Positions 1 to 7,397 of a stretch of 58,744 bases of DNA are shown piece after piece. Each line of letters opens with the position of its first letter. Position 1 is the first letter of the stretch. The notes under the pieces are model-generated. The model did not search any database. It worked only from the letters and a program-made list of their open reading frames with translations, and was not told the origin of the DNA. The DNA comes from an uncultured Serinicoccus sp. (GTDB taxonomy: Bacteria; Actinomycetota; Actinomycetes; Actinomycetales; Dermatophilaceae). The stretch lies in NCBI RefSeq assembly GCF_947500995.1, contig NZ_CANMUA010000013.1, positions 1-58,744 of the forward strand, in the 5' to 3' direction. The translations under genes and the position numbers were made by a program.

Positions 1-75
1 ACCGAGCATCTCGCCGATGACCCCCTCACACCAGGGCACCACACCGGCCACCCAAACCCCACCACTCCACGGGAC

Positions 76-522
76 TCAACTCTGATGGTTGTGGCCGATC
101 GCGCACCTTATCGGGCGTTCCTCCCCATCTAGGCAATCCCACGCGGTGGCCGTAGCGCAACTGCAGCACCTACCCTGATGCGCTAACCCGAGGGTGGCGG
201 GAGTCTCCGATTTCTTGAGGACGCGCACGGGGCGCGTGCCTGTCGCGAGGTCCTGAAGGGTCATCCGGTCTGGTCGAGCCGCGGCGGCTGCGTAGGCGAT
301 GTGGAGGGGGACGAACAGCGGCGAGGTCAGGAGGAGAACTATCGAGGTGCGGCCGAGGGCGCGTCCGCAGCCGGGGACTCTGTGGCTGTCGCCCCGGACG
401 AACCTGCCGCCCACTACGCGCTTGCCGACGCTGCTCCCGGTTCTTCCCAGCACCCATGTGTAGGCCAGCGTCACCGCGAGAGCAGCAGCCAGGAGGAGGA
501 ACCCGTCCAGGCCCGCCAGCAC
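76..522 (-). CDS. RDD-family-like membrane protein, probably truncated
   Basis: The 148-residue product starts at a GTG. It has a hydrophobic segment near residues 7-26, then GKRVVGGRFV and GRALGRTSIVLLL, a second hydrophobic stretch (about 60-82), and LQDLATGTRPVRV. This is the order seen in RDD-domain membrane proteins: a conserved Gly/Lys/Arg patch between helices and a D-x-AGT-like motif at the end. The usual first helix with its Arg-Asp pair is missing. In the same frame a stop lies about 60 bases upstream, and plausible N-terminal codons sit in another frame, so the gene may be frameshifted or cut. The last 45 residues are Cys-rich and do not look like the family. The IS3 element begins 117 bases upstream. 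Function is unknown. Confidence 0.42.
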   Translation of the reverse strand: MLAGLDGFLLLAAALAVTLAYTWVLGRTGSSVGKRVVGGRFVRGDSHRVPGCGRALGRTSIVLLLTSPLFVPLHIAYAAAAARPDRMTLQDLATGTRPVRVLKKSETPATLGLAHQGRCCSCATATAWDCLDGEERPIRCAIGHNHQS

Positions 523-638
523 GCCCCACCGAACCGATATACCTGCGCCCGGTCCTGCTCAAGGAGCACGGCCGCACCAGCTGACCGTCGGCCGCCGCGG
601 TCCCTGGGTGGCGACCACTCTCAGCACAATGACGGTAC

Positions 639-664
639 GGGACTGCTGAAGGTTCGGTTGACAC
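639..664 (+). repeat. IS3 left terminal inverted repeat
   Basis: The 26 bases match the reverse complement of 1894-1919 at 24 positions. GGGACTGCTGAAGGT is shared, then two mismatched bases, then GGTTGACAC. It marks the left end of the insertion sequence. Confidence 0.85.
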
Positions 665-707
665 CTGATCTGTGGGGCCGAGAAGGCTCCGCTGGGAGGA
701 TGTCGAC

Positions 708-1006
708 ATGCCTGCACCCCATCCGAAGGAGTTCCGCGACGACGTGGTCGCGGTAGCCCGCAAGGGCGAGGCTCCGATCGCTAAGCTCGCCGCTAACTTC
801 GGGATCTCCGAATCGTGCCTGCGGAACTGGCTGCGCCAGGCCGACGTCGAGGACGGCGTACGGCCCGGCAAGACCGCGGCGGAGAACGCCGAGCTGAGAG
901 AGGCCAAGCGCAAGATCCGGCTCCTGGAGCAGGAGAACGAGGTGCTGCGCGCGCTGCGGCGTACCTGTCGCAGGCGAACTTGCGGCTGGGTCAGTCCCCA
1001 AAATGA
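708..1006 (+). pseudogene. IS3 OrfA (transposase helix-turn-helix subunit), frameshifted
   Basis: The frame starting at the ATG (708) encodes KEFRDDVVAVARKG, then a helix-turn-helix (IAKLAANFGISESCLRNWLR) and a Lys/Arg/Glu coiled coil (AKRKIRLLEQENEVL), all typical of IS3 OrfA. Near 955 the expected continuation AAAYLSQANL is only found in another frame, which then stops at 1006. A base has therefore been lost or gained in the GC run around 950-958. The site has no A-rich slippery heptamer, so programmed frameshifting is an unlikely explanation. Confidence 0.8.
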
Positions 1007-1878
1007 CGTTCCCGCTGGTCCTGGACCTTGCCGACGCCGGGATCCCCGTCGCGGTGACCTGCGGGCTGCTGGGGGTTCTCTCGGCAAGCCTTCTATGCCT
1101 GGAAGGCGATCCCTGTCTGTGAGCGGGACCTGATCGACGGCCATGCCACCAGAACTGCACTCGAGGTCCACCGGGACGACCCGGGCCTCGAGGACCGGTT
1201 CATCGCCGACGAGCTCACCGACGCCGGCCACGAGATCTCCGAGCGGCGGGTGTGGAAGGTCTGCTCGCAGGCCGGGATCGTCTCCGCGCACGCCCGCACA
1301 CGGGGCCGGTTCAAGAAGCCGGGCCCGCCGGTCCACCACGACCTGGTCCAGCGGGACTCCACCGCGACCGGGCCGACCCGGCTGTGGCTGACCGACATCA
1401 CCGAGCATCCCACCGCCGAGGGGAAGCTCTACCTGTGCGTGGGTCAAGGACGTGCGGTCTCGCCGGATCTTCGGCTACGCCATCGACTCGAGGATGACCA
1501 GCCACCTCGCCGTGGATGCGCTCGAGATGGCTACCGTCCGCCGCGGTCGCGACGCCGTGGCTGGCTGCGTGGTCCACGCCGATAGGGGCAGTCAATTCCG
1601 CTCCCGGCCCTACGTCGCCGCATTGCACCGCCACGCGCTGCGCGGCTCGATGGGCCGGGTCGCCTCCTCCGCGGACAACGCCGCGATGGAGTCCCTCTTC
1701 TCGCTGGCTCCAGAAGAACATCCTGAACGACCGCCGCTGGCAGACCCGCGACCAGCTCCGCCTGGCCATCGTCACCTGGACCGAGCGCACCTACCACCGC
1801 CGGCGCAGGCAACGCGCCCTCGGCAGGCTCACCCCGGTCGAGTTCGAGACCATCAACCGTGCCGCTCACGCGGCCTGA
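1003..1878 (+). pseudogene. IS3 OrfB (DDE transposase), multiple frameshifts
   Basis: The ATG at 1003 overlaps the OrfA stop (ATGA). The frame begins MTFPLVLDLADAGIPVAVTC, breaks at about 1075 (an extra G in a five-G run), continues through FIADELTDAGHEISERRVWKVC and LWLTDITEH, breaks at about 1442, continues through VVHADRGSQF and NAAMESLFS, breaks again at about 1709, and ends ALGRLTPVEFETINR. The three catalytic residues (D of LTDIT, D of HADRG, E of MES) are all present, each in a different or shifted frame. Each of the three OrfB breaks is repaired in silico by deleting one base. Confidence 0.82.
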
Positions 1879-1893
1879 AACACCACACCGGAA

Positions 1894-1919
1894 GTGTCAA
1901 CCAGACCTTCAGCAGTCCC
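1894..1919 (-). repeat. IS3 right terminal inverted repeat
   Basis: Reverse-complement partner of 639-664 with 24 of 26 matching positions. It lies 15 bases after the OrfB stop and directly abuts the tRNA-Asn fragment. Confidence 0.85.
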
Positions 1920-1961
1920 CCCAGCCCTAGGTGCCTGGTTCGAGTCTAGTCGGGGGAGCCA
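1920..1961 (+). pseudogene. Detached 3' end of a tRNA-Asn gene (possible att site)
   Basis: The T-loop TTCGAGT (1939-1945) is flanked by a stem (1934-1938 with 1946-1950, four of five pairs, one G-T) and followed by exactly seven acceptor bases (CGGGGGA), a discriminator G and encoded CCA (1959-1961). The acceptor sequence and GCCA end match the 3' half of bacterial tRNA-Asn, whose 5' acceptor would begin TCCCCCG. No 5' half, D-arm or anticodon arm lies on the left. tRNA 3' ends are classic attachment sites for integrative elements, so this may be the far att copy left by an island. Confidence 0.6.
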
Positions 1962-2059
1962 AGCGAGAGTCTCCGGGCCAGCGCAAACGCGGGTAAGGAG
2001 GTTCTTCTCTCCTTCGGGTGGGGCACGTGTGGACGTCGGTGGGGGGTGTGCCGGCCAGG

Positions 2060-2494
2060 TCAGGCTCCCGCCCCGACCCCCTGCCCGTCCCAGACGTCGT
2101 GCACGTGCGCGGCCAGGGCGCTCTTGCCGATCTCCGTGGACGTGTACAGCGAGGCCAGCTCGGTGCCGAGCATCATCTCGCCCGCGATCAGGCCGCTCCG
2201 GTTGACCAGCTGCACCAGGGTGTCGCGTGCGGCGAGGCTGGTCGGCGGGACGGGTGGCTCGGGGTGGTACCAGCCCTGCGCCTCCAGCACGGGCGCGACG
2301 TCCAGGTAGCGGGCGGGGGCGGGCACGTCTTCTGCGACGGAGGTTGCGTCGGCACGGAGGCTCACCCACGACGCCTCCGGGACGAGCGTGCCACCGTCGA
2401 GCTCACGGGCGACGAGCCGGAGGGGTTCGCCGGCCGGCTGTTCCGGTCGGCCTACCGCCAGGGCGTCGACGGCTGGATGCTCGGTGGTGGCCAT
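2060..2494 (-). CDS. Hypothetical protein
   Basis: A 144-residue protein from the ATG at 2494 (a GTG sits one codon upstream; GGGAG lies just before). It is soluble-looking, with no signal peptide or membrane segment. The N-terminal half is rich in Pro, Ala and Glu. The C-terminal half has a more ordered stretch (about 90-140) containing LVQLVNRSGLIAGEMML and TSTEIGKSALAAHVHD, probably two or three helices. I recognise no family. It lies just inside the intact chromosome next to the tRNA-Asn fragment and runs parallel to the glu operon, 83 bases from gluD. The codon use resembles the other chromosomal genes, which supports a real gene. Confidence 0.6.
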   Translation of the reverse strand: MATTEHPAVDALAVGRPEQPAGEPLRLVARELDGGTLVPEASWVSLRADATSVAEDVPAPARYLDVAPVLEAQGWYHPEPPVPPTSLAARDTLVQLVNRSGLIAGEMMLGTELASLYTSTEIGKSALAAHVHDVWDGQGVGAGA

Positions 2495-2577
2495 CACGCT
2501 CCCTGGTGAACGAGGTCACACCCTGGGAGTTGGTGATCTGCGCCTGCCCGCCGCCCGGTGGCAATGGTCTCCTGCGG

Positions 2578-3519
2578 TCAGCCGCCGGCTCTGGCCTGGG
2601 CGCCGAGGGCGGCGCCCACGGCGCGCTGGCCGGCCTGCTCCTCGTCCTGCGTGGTCGCGCCACCACCGGGGGTGCCGCGGCGCTTGCGACGCTGCCGGCC
2701 CTCGATCCACTCGGCGAGCTTGGTGATGGCGTAGTTGATGAGGATGAAGATGACGGCGGCGACGAGGTAGGCGGCCAGCGTGTTGGCGTTGGCCGAGCCC
2801 AGCTGGCGGGTCCGGCTCAGCAGCTCCGGGTAGGTGATGATGTAGCCCAGCGCCGAGTCCTTCGTGATGACGACGATCTGGCTGATGAGGGCGGGGAGCA
2901 TCGAGGTCAGCGCCTGAGGCACGAGGATCGAGCGGCGCACCTGGGCCGAGCTCAGGCCGATGGACAGTCCCGCCTCGCGCTGGCCGCCCGGCAACGAGCC
3001 CACGCCGTTGCGGACGATCTCGCAGATGACCGAGGCGTTGTAGAGCACGAGTCCGGTGACGACCGCGATGAACGTCGCGTTGGCGCCGGTGAGCCCCAGG
3101 GTGTCCATGAGGCGGACCATCGTGGGGTTCTTCACCAGCATCTGCCAGGTGAAGATCATCATGATGAGCACCGGGACCGCTCGGAAGAACTCGACGAAGA
3201 CCCCGCTGGCCCACCGCACCGGCGTGAGGTCGGACATGCGCAGCATGGCCAGGGCGATCCCGAACACCATGGACAGCACGACGGCCACCGCGGCCGCCTG
3301 CAGAGTGGCCAGCAGCCCGGGGAGCAGGTAGAAGGTCCAGGTGTTGCTCTCCAGGAACGGCGTCCACTTGGCCGCCTCGAACTGGCCCCTGTTGGCCATC
3401 CGGATGAGGACGAGCACCAGCAGCCCCAGGAGCACGAGGGTGCCCAGCACGCCGTAGAGGAGGTGGCGGGCCCGCGCCTTGGGCCCGGGGATGTCGAAGA
3501 GGACCTGCTGCGCGCTCAT
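2578..3519 (-). CDS. gluD: Glutamate-type ABC transporter permease GluD
   Basis: One of two integral membrane subunits of a polar amino acid importer. The 313 residues contain an N-terminal membrane helix (about 25-45), then a His/Glu/Gln/Lys/Arg-type permease core with five more hydrophobic segments. The cytoplasmic EAA loop is recognisable as EAGLSIGLSSAQVRRSILVP, the docking site for the ATPase. The C-terminal tail (about 270-313) is basic, Gly/Gln-rich and low in structure. Its ATG overlaps the gluC stop (ATGA at 3516-3519), so the two permeases are translationally coupled. Last gene of the four-gene operon. Substrate assignment to glutamate rests on the gluABCD gene order of actinobacteria; other acidic or polar amino acids are possible. 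Confidence 0.87.
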   Translation of the reverse strand: MSAQQVLFDIPGPKARARHLLYGVLGTLVLLGLLVLVLIRMANRGQFEAAKWTPFLESNTWTFYLLPGLLATLQAAAVAVVLSMVFGIALAMLRMSDLTPVRWASGVFVEFFRAVPVLIMMIFTWQMLVKNPTMVRLMDTLGLTGANATFIAVVTGLVLYNASVICEIVRNGVGSLPGGQREAGLSIGLSSAQVRRSILVPQALTSMLPALISQIVVITKDSALGYIITYPELLSRTRQLGSANANTLAAYLVAAVIFILINYAITKLAEWIEGRQRRKRRGTPGGGATTQDEEQAGQRAVGAALGAQARAGG

Positions 3520-4199
3520 CGCTTCACCGCCAGCTTGGCGGAGAGCCAGCTCGTGCCGAGCCCGACCGGCAGGGTGAGGATGACGAAGCCGATGGCGACG
3601 ATGAGGAAGATGAGGATGCCGGCGTCCGGGCGGAACTCCATCATGTTGCGCATCTGGTAGGCGATCTCCCGATTGCCGATGGCCACCGCCACGGTGGTGT
3701 TCTTGATGAGGGCGATGAGCACGTTGCCGATGGGGGTGATGCCACCTCGGAACGCCTGGGGCAGGATCACCTCACGCAGGCTCTGGCCGAAGCCGAGCCC
3801 GATCGAGCGAGCGGCCTCGCTCTGGCCCACGGGGATGGTGTTGACTCCGGAGCGGATCGCCTCGCAGATGAACGCCGCGTGGTAGACGGTCAGCCCCAGG
3901 ACGGCGAGCCAGAAGTTGTTCTCGAGGATGAAGTTGGGGTTGTTCTCTCGGGGCACGAACTCGATCCCCAGCTGCAGCCACAGCCCCAGGTTGGCGAAGA
4001 CGATGATGAGGGTCAGCGGGGTGTTGCGCAGGAGCGTGACGTAGGTGGCACCGAACCAGTTGAGGACCGACACGGGCGCCAGGCGGAGGATGGCCACGAC
4101 GGTCCCCACGACCATGGCCAGCACGAAGGACACGGCCGCGAGCCGGATGTTGAGCCAGAACGCCCCGAGGACGTTGAACTGCTCGATGAGCTCCAGCAC
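3516..4199 (-). CDS. gluC: Glutamate-type ABC transporter permease GluC
   Basis: The second membrane subunit, 227 residues, with about five hydrophobic helices and the permease loop SEAARSIGLGFGQSLREVIL (about 128-150), which matches the EAA motif of His/Glu-type permeases. It pairs with GluD to form the translocation pore. It starts at the ATG at 4199. The 87-base gap to gluB is almost filled by a strong stem-loop (4223-4262), so its expression may be set below that of the binding protein. The stop overlaps the gluD start. Confidence 0.88.
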   Translation of the reverse strand: MLELIEQFNVLGAFWLNIRLAAVSFVLAMVVGTVVAILRLAPVSVLNWFGATYVTLLRNTPLTLIIVFANLGLWLQLGIEFVPRENNPNFILENNFWLAVLGLTVYHAAFICEAIRSGVNTIPVGQSEAARSIGLGFGQSLREVILPQAFRGGITPIGNVLIALIKNTTVAVAIGNREIAYQMRNMMEFRPDAGILIFLIVAIGFVILTLPVGLGTSWLSAKLAVKR

Positions 4200-4222
4200 G
4201 GGCAGCTCCCTCCAGGGTGGTG

Positions 4223-4262
4223 GCTGCGCCGGGGCCCAGACGGGCCTCGGCCCCGGCGCAGC
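4223..4262 (-). terminator. Intercistronic stem-loop between gluB and gluC
   Basis: Two perfect 14-base arms (4223-4236 and 4249-4262, GCTGCGCCGGGGCC and its complement) enclose a 12-base loop. It lies right after the gluB stop. No T-tract follows on the minus strand, so it is more likely a partial terminator or an RNA-stabilising hairpin than a full stop. Such structures downstream of the binding-protein gene commonly keep that product in excess over the permeases. Confidence 0.6.
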
Positions 4263-4286
4263 GAGACGGGTCAGTCAGTCAGGCGC

Positions 4287-5162
4287 TCAGGCGCAGTGAC
4301 CGCCGGCCTCCGGCGGGTTGAGGTCGGCGTTGGGGGTGTAGTCCGCCGCGCCCAGGTTGTCCTCGATGATCTGGTCCATGGTGCCGTCCTCCCACAGCCC
4401 GTTGAGGATCTCGTTGATCTCCTCGCACCGGTCGGAGTCCTGCGGCAGGCCGACGCCGTAGTTCTCCTCGGAGAAGGTGTTGCCGACGACCCGGAACTGG
4501 CCGGCGTACTCGTCCTGCGCGGCGAAGCCGGCGAGGATCGTGTCGTCGGTGGTCAGGGCGCCGATCTGGCCGGAGGCCATCGCCTCCATGCACTCGGAGT
4601 AGCTGCCGTACTCCTGCAGCGCCACGCCGTACTCCTCGTTGACCCGGGCGGCCGAGGTCGACCCGGTCACCGAGCACAGGATGGCGTCGCCCATGGAGTC
4701 CGGCCCCTCGATGTCGCTGTCGGTCGGCACGAGGAGGTCCTGGCCGGCGACGAAGTACGGCCCGGCGAACTGGACCCGCTCCTTGCGCTCGTCGGTGATG
4801 GAGTAGGTGGCGAAGATCATGTCGACCTGGTCGGACTCCAGCAGGTCCTCGCGCTGGGCGGAGATCGCCTCCTTCCACTCGATCTGGTCCTCGGTGTAGC
4901 CGAGCTGCTCGGCGACCGCCTTGGCGACGTCGACGTCCATACCGGTCGGGTCGCCGCCCTCGTTGAGGCCCAGACCCGGCTGGTCGAACTTGATGCCGAT
5001 GGTGACGGTCTCGCCGTCGGTGCCGCCCTCGGCGGCGCTCTCCTCGCTGGACCCGCCGTCGCCGCCGGCGTCGGCCTCCCCGCCGTCGTCACCGCCGCAG
5101 GCGGTGAGGGTCAGGGCGGTGGCGGCCGCGAGCGCCGCGATCCGGAAGGTGGTGGAACGCAT
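4287..5162 (-). CDS. gluB: Glutamate-type ABC transporter substrate-binding lipoprotein GluB
   Basis: A 291-residue exported solute-binding protein. The signal peptide (about 1-21) ends in the lipobox LTAC with Cys22, so it is lipid-anchored outside the membrane. A low-complexity linker of Gly, Asp, Glu and Ser (about 23-50) precedes the type 3 periplasmic-binding fold (about 52-285), with landmarks GMDVDVAKAVAEQLGY, ISAQREDLLESDQVDMIFA and YSITDERKERV. It delivers substrate to GluC/GluD. The four later Cys residues are unusual for an exported protein and could form disulfides. An AAGGAGAT ribosome site lies just before the ATG. Confidence 0.9.
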   Translation of the reverse strand: MRSTTFRIAALAAATALTLTACGGDDGGEADAGGDGGSSEESAAEGGTDGETVTIGIKFDQPGLGLNEGGDPTGMDVDVAKAVAEQLGYTEDQIEWKEAISAQREDLLESDQVDMIFATYSITDERKERVQFAGPYFVAGQDLLVPTDSDIEGPDSMGDAILCSVTGSTSAARVNEEYGVALQEYGSYSECMEAMASGQIGALTTDDTILAGFAAQDEYAGQFRVVGNTFSEENYGVGLPQDSDRCEEINEILNGLWEDGTMDQIIEDNLGAADYTPNADLNPPEAGGHCA

Positions 5163-5186
5163 GGGATCTCCTTGTGTCGTTGCTGC

Positions 5187-5960
5187 TCAGTGGGTCAGAA
5201 GCTTGCCGAGGAAGTCCTTGGCACGGTCGGACTGCGGGTTGGTGAAGAACTCCTCCGGGGTGTTCTCCTCGACGATCGCGCCGTCGGACATGAAGACCAC
5301 GCGGTCGGCGGCCTTGCGGGCGAAGCCCATCTCGTGGGTGACGACGATCATCGTCATGCCGCTCTTGGCCAGGCTCGTCATGACGTCCAGCACCTCGTTG
5401 ATCATCTCCGGGTCGAGGGCCGAGGTGGGCTCGTCGAAGAGCATGACCGTCGGGTCCATCGCCAGGGAGCGGGCGATCGCGACGCGCTGCTGCTGGCCGC
5501 CGGAGAGCTGGGCGGGGTACTTCTCGGCCTGGTGGTCGACGCCCACGCGCTGGAGCAGCTCCATCGCGCGCTGCTTGGCCTCGGCCGCCTTCTTCCGGCG
5601 CACCTTGATGGGTCCCAGGGTGACGTTCTCGAGGATCGTCTTGTGACTGAAGAGGTTGAAGCTCTGGAAGACCATGCCGACGTCAGCCCGGAGCTTGGCC
5701 AGGGCCTTGCCCTCGCTGGGCAGCTCGTCGCCGTGGATGGTGATCGTGCCCGACTCGTAGGACTCGAGCCGGTTGATGGTGCGGCACAGCGTCGACTTGC
5801 CGGAGCCCGAGGGCCCGATGACGACCACCACCTCGCCCTCGTGCACGGTGAGGTTGATGTCCTTGAGGACGTGCAGGTCGCCGAAGTGCTTGTTGACGTC
5901 CTCGAGCACGACGAGCGGCGCGCCCAGGCCGGTGCCGGGCGACTCACGGGAGTCGGTCAT
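5187..5960 (-). CDS. gluA: Glutamate-type ABC transporter ATP-binding protein GluA
   Basis: The 257-residue ATPase energises the importer on the cytoplasmic face. Walker A is GPSGSGKS (49-56), the Q-loop follows at [10 protein letters not shown], the signature is LSGGQQQR (near 150) and Walker B is VMLFDEPT. The C-terminal part contains [13 protein letters not shown] and a short tail, with no regulatory ACT or NIL domain. I choose the ATG at 5960 over upstream codons because a TAGGGT box ends seven bases before it, giving a leaderless start, and because homologues begin here. First gene of gluABCD; gluB follows after 24 bases. Confidence 0.93.
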   Translation of the reverse strand: MTDSRESPGTGLGAPLVVLEDVNKHFGDLHVLKDINLTVHEGEVVVVIGPSGSGKSTLCRTINRLESYESGTITIHGDELPSEGKALAKLRADVGMVFQSFNLFSHKTILENVTLGPIKVRRKKAAEAKQRAMELLQRVGVDHQAEKYPAQLSGGQQQRVAIARSLAMDPTVMLFDEPTSALDPEMINEVLDVMTSLAKSGMTMIVVTHEMGFARKAADRVVFMSDGAIVEENTPEEFFTNPQSDRAKDFLGKLLTH

Positions 5961-5967
5961 GTCGCGC

Positions 5968-5973
5968 ACCCTA
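5968..5973 (-). promoter_or_regulatory. -10 box for leaderless gluA transcription
   Basis: On the minus strand TAGGGT is followed by seven bases and then ATG, with no Shine-Dalgarno. This spacing puts the transcription start at or next to the A of the start codon. A GTATGCC word lies immediately upstream (5979-5985). Confidence 0.5.
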
Positions 5974-6086
5974 GACGGGTATGCCGTCACCGGGCAGCAA
6001 GTTCGAGGTGTTGTCACCGACTTGTGACCTTCGGCGTGGCGCCGCGGGTCGGGCGCCGGGGCTCGCGGACGACCGGTCCGGGGGAG

Positions 6087-6160
6087 TGGGCCAGGTGGGG
6101 CTTGAACCCACGACCGACGGATTATGAGTCCGCTGCTCTGACCGGCTGAGCTACTGGCCC
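6087..6160 (-). tRNA. tRNA with CAU anticodon (tRNA-Met elongator or tRNA-Ile2)
   Basis: A full cloverleaf reads on the minus strand: acceptor GGGCCAG pairing with CTGGCCC, D-arm GCTC-AGCCGGTCA-GAGC, anticodon arm with loop CTCATAA (anticodon at 6124-6126) and T-arm GTGGG-TTCAAGC-CCCAC. CCA is not encoded. CAU is shared by elongator tRNA-Met and the lysidine-modified tRNA-Ile2, and the sequence alone does not let me decide. It is not initiator tRNA, because the 1-72 pair is a normal G-C and the anticodon stem lacks three consecutive G-C pairs. Confidence 0.93.
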
Positions 6161-6193
6161 GCGACGGCCGAGTCTAGTGAGGCCGTGCGGCGC

Positions 6194-6613
6194 TCACTGC
6201 CGCAGGTAAGACTCCAGGTGGTCGCGCTCGGCCTCGAGGGCGTCCAGCCGGGCCTTGACGACGTCACCGATGGAGATGATGCCCAGCAGCCGGCCGTCCT
6301 CCACGACGGGGAGGTGGCGGAACCGGCCTTGCGTCATCGTGGTCGCCAGGTGGGTCAGGTCGTCGTCCATGGTGCAGGTCTGCACCGAGGTGGTCATGAG
6401 GTCGCTCAGCGCTGCCCCGCTGCCGGCACCGCCGCGCAGGTGATGCACGACGTCGCGCTCGGACACGATGCCGGCCACCGCCTCGCCGTCCACCACCACG
6501 ACGGCGCCGATCTTCTGGTCGTCGAGCACCTCCAGCAGCTCGGCGAGCGTGGCCGTGGCGGGCAGGGTGGCGACCGTGCTGCCCTTCTTCTTGATGAGGT
6601 CGGCGACGCGCAT
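6194..6613 (-). CDS. CBS-domain pair protein
   Basis: A 139-residue cytoplasmic protein made of two tandem CBS motifs (about 8-60 and 72-127). The first contains ATLAELLEVLDDQKIGAVVVVD and GIVSERDVV, the second DDLTHLATTMTQGRFRHLPVV and LGIISIGDVVKARL. Stand-alone CBS pairs bind adenosine nucleotides such as AMP, ATP or SAM and act as energy sensors; the partner is not evident here. TAGTTT lies six bases before the ATG, suggesting leaderless expression. It is divergent from DUF3145 and separated from it by about 225 bases in which I see no gene. Confidence 0.9.
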   Translation of the reverse strand: MRVADLIKKKGSTVATLPATATLAELLEVLDDQKIGAVVVVDGEAVAGIVSERDVVHHLRGGAGSGAALSDLMTTSVQTCTMDDDLTHLATTMTQGRFRHLPVVEDGRLLGIISIGDVVKARLDALEAERDHLESYLRQ

Positions 6614-6838
6614 GGCGCGAAACTAGCAGACCGCCTGACGCTGCGTCACGCATCTGCGCAGGTCGCTCGGCGCCGAGCCCCGCGACGCGTGGGGCAGGTG
6701 GGACGCAGAAAGTTCACCGTGCCACTTGCTCCCTGCGGGACGAGAGAGCACAATGAGACCCAGCACGCGGCATACCGCGGTCGCCTGAGCAGGTCGAGGT
6801 CGTTGGGGAAGACGTCCCTCACCACACAGGAGGCCAGG

Positions 6839-7354
6839 ATGTCCGTCGTCATGCCACGAGTCATGACTCGCGGGGTGGTGTTCATTCACTCCACCCCGAC
6901 TGCGTTGTGCCCGCACATCGCCTGGGCGCTCGAGGGCGTCCTCGACACCCGGGTGGCGCTGGACTGGGTCGGCCAGCCGGCCGAGCCCGGGACCATGCGC
7001 ACCGAGTTCGCCTGGACCGGCGAGGCCGGCACGGGTGCCACGATCGCCAGCGCGATGCGCGGCTGGGACGGCCTGCGGTACGAGGTCGTCGAGGAAGCCA
7101 GCCGCGGGAGCGACGGCGTGCGGTGGACGCACACGCCCGGACTCGGGATCCACACCGCCCGGCTGTCGGCCAACGGCGATGTCGTCGTCAACGAGGACCG
7201 GCTGCGGCAGATCATGGAGTCGGCGGCCGGCTCGACCGCCACGCTCACCGTCGAGCTGGACCGTGCGCTCGGTGCCGCGTGGGACGCCGAGCTGGAGGTC
7301 TACCGCCACGCCGGCGAGGGCGCCCCGGCGACCTGGTTGCACAAGGTCGGCTGA
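6839..7354 (+). CDS. DUF3145-family protein
   Basis: The 171-residue protein matches the actinobacterial DUF3145 family: MTRGVVFIHSTPTALCPHIAWALEG near the N-terminus, a middle with MRTEFAWTGEAGTGA and WDGLRYEVVEEAS, and the C-terminal GEGAPATWLHKVG. The family has no assigned biochemical role. There is no signal peptide or membrane segment. The start at 6839 follows a good ACAGGAGG ribosome site; Met codons at residues 5 and 9 are alternatives. It is monocistronic, convergent with the glycosyltransferase. Confidence 0.85.
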   Translation: MSVVMPRVMTRGVVFIHSTPTALCPHIAWALEGVLDTRVALDWVGQPAEPGTMRTEFAWTGEAGTGATIASAMRGWDGLRYEVVEEASRGSDGVRWTHTPGLGIHTARLSANGDVVVNEDRLRQIMESAAGSTATLTVELDRALGAAWDAELEVYRHAGEGAPATWLHKVG

Positions 7355-7397
7355 GACGGCGCGGACCGCCGGTCACCTGTGAGGCCGGCGACCCGCG

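Larger units (their letters stand above)
639..1919 (+). mobile_element. IS3-family insertion sequence, decayed
   Basis: A 1281-bp element is bounded by matching terminal inverted repeats and carries the two-gene IS3 layout: a helix-turn-helix/leucine-zipper OrfA followed by a DDE transposase OrfB that starts at an ATGA overlap. Both reading frames are broken by single-base-type shifts near 955, 1075, 1442 and 1709, so no active transposase should be made. I see no clear target-site duplication (TAC on the left, CCC on the right), which fits an old insertion or a later rearrangement. The ends remain well conserved, so the element could still be moved in trans. Confidence 0.85.

Noticed and set aside
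1-75. Another gene or IS end at the very start of the window
   Set aside because: The 75 bases carry no recognisable motif; too short to assign.
955-960. Programmed -1 frameshift between IS3 OrfA and OrfB
   Set aside because: No A-rich slippery sequence at 955, and OrfB carries three more breaks, so simple decay explains it.
3879-6149. Very long plus-strand open frame opposite gluABCD
   Set aside because: High G+C leaves antisense frames open. Its product is low complexity and mirrors the third positions of the real minus-strand genes.
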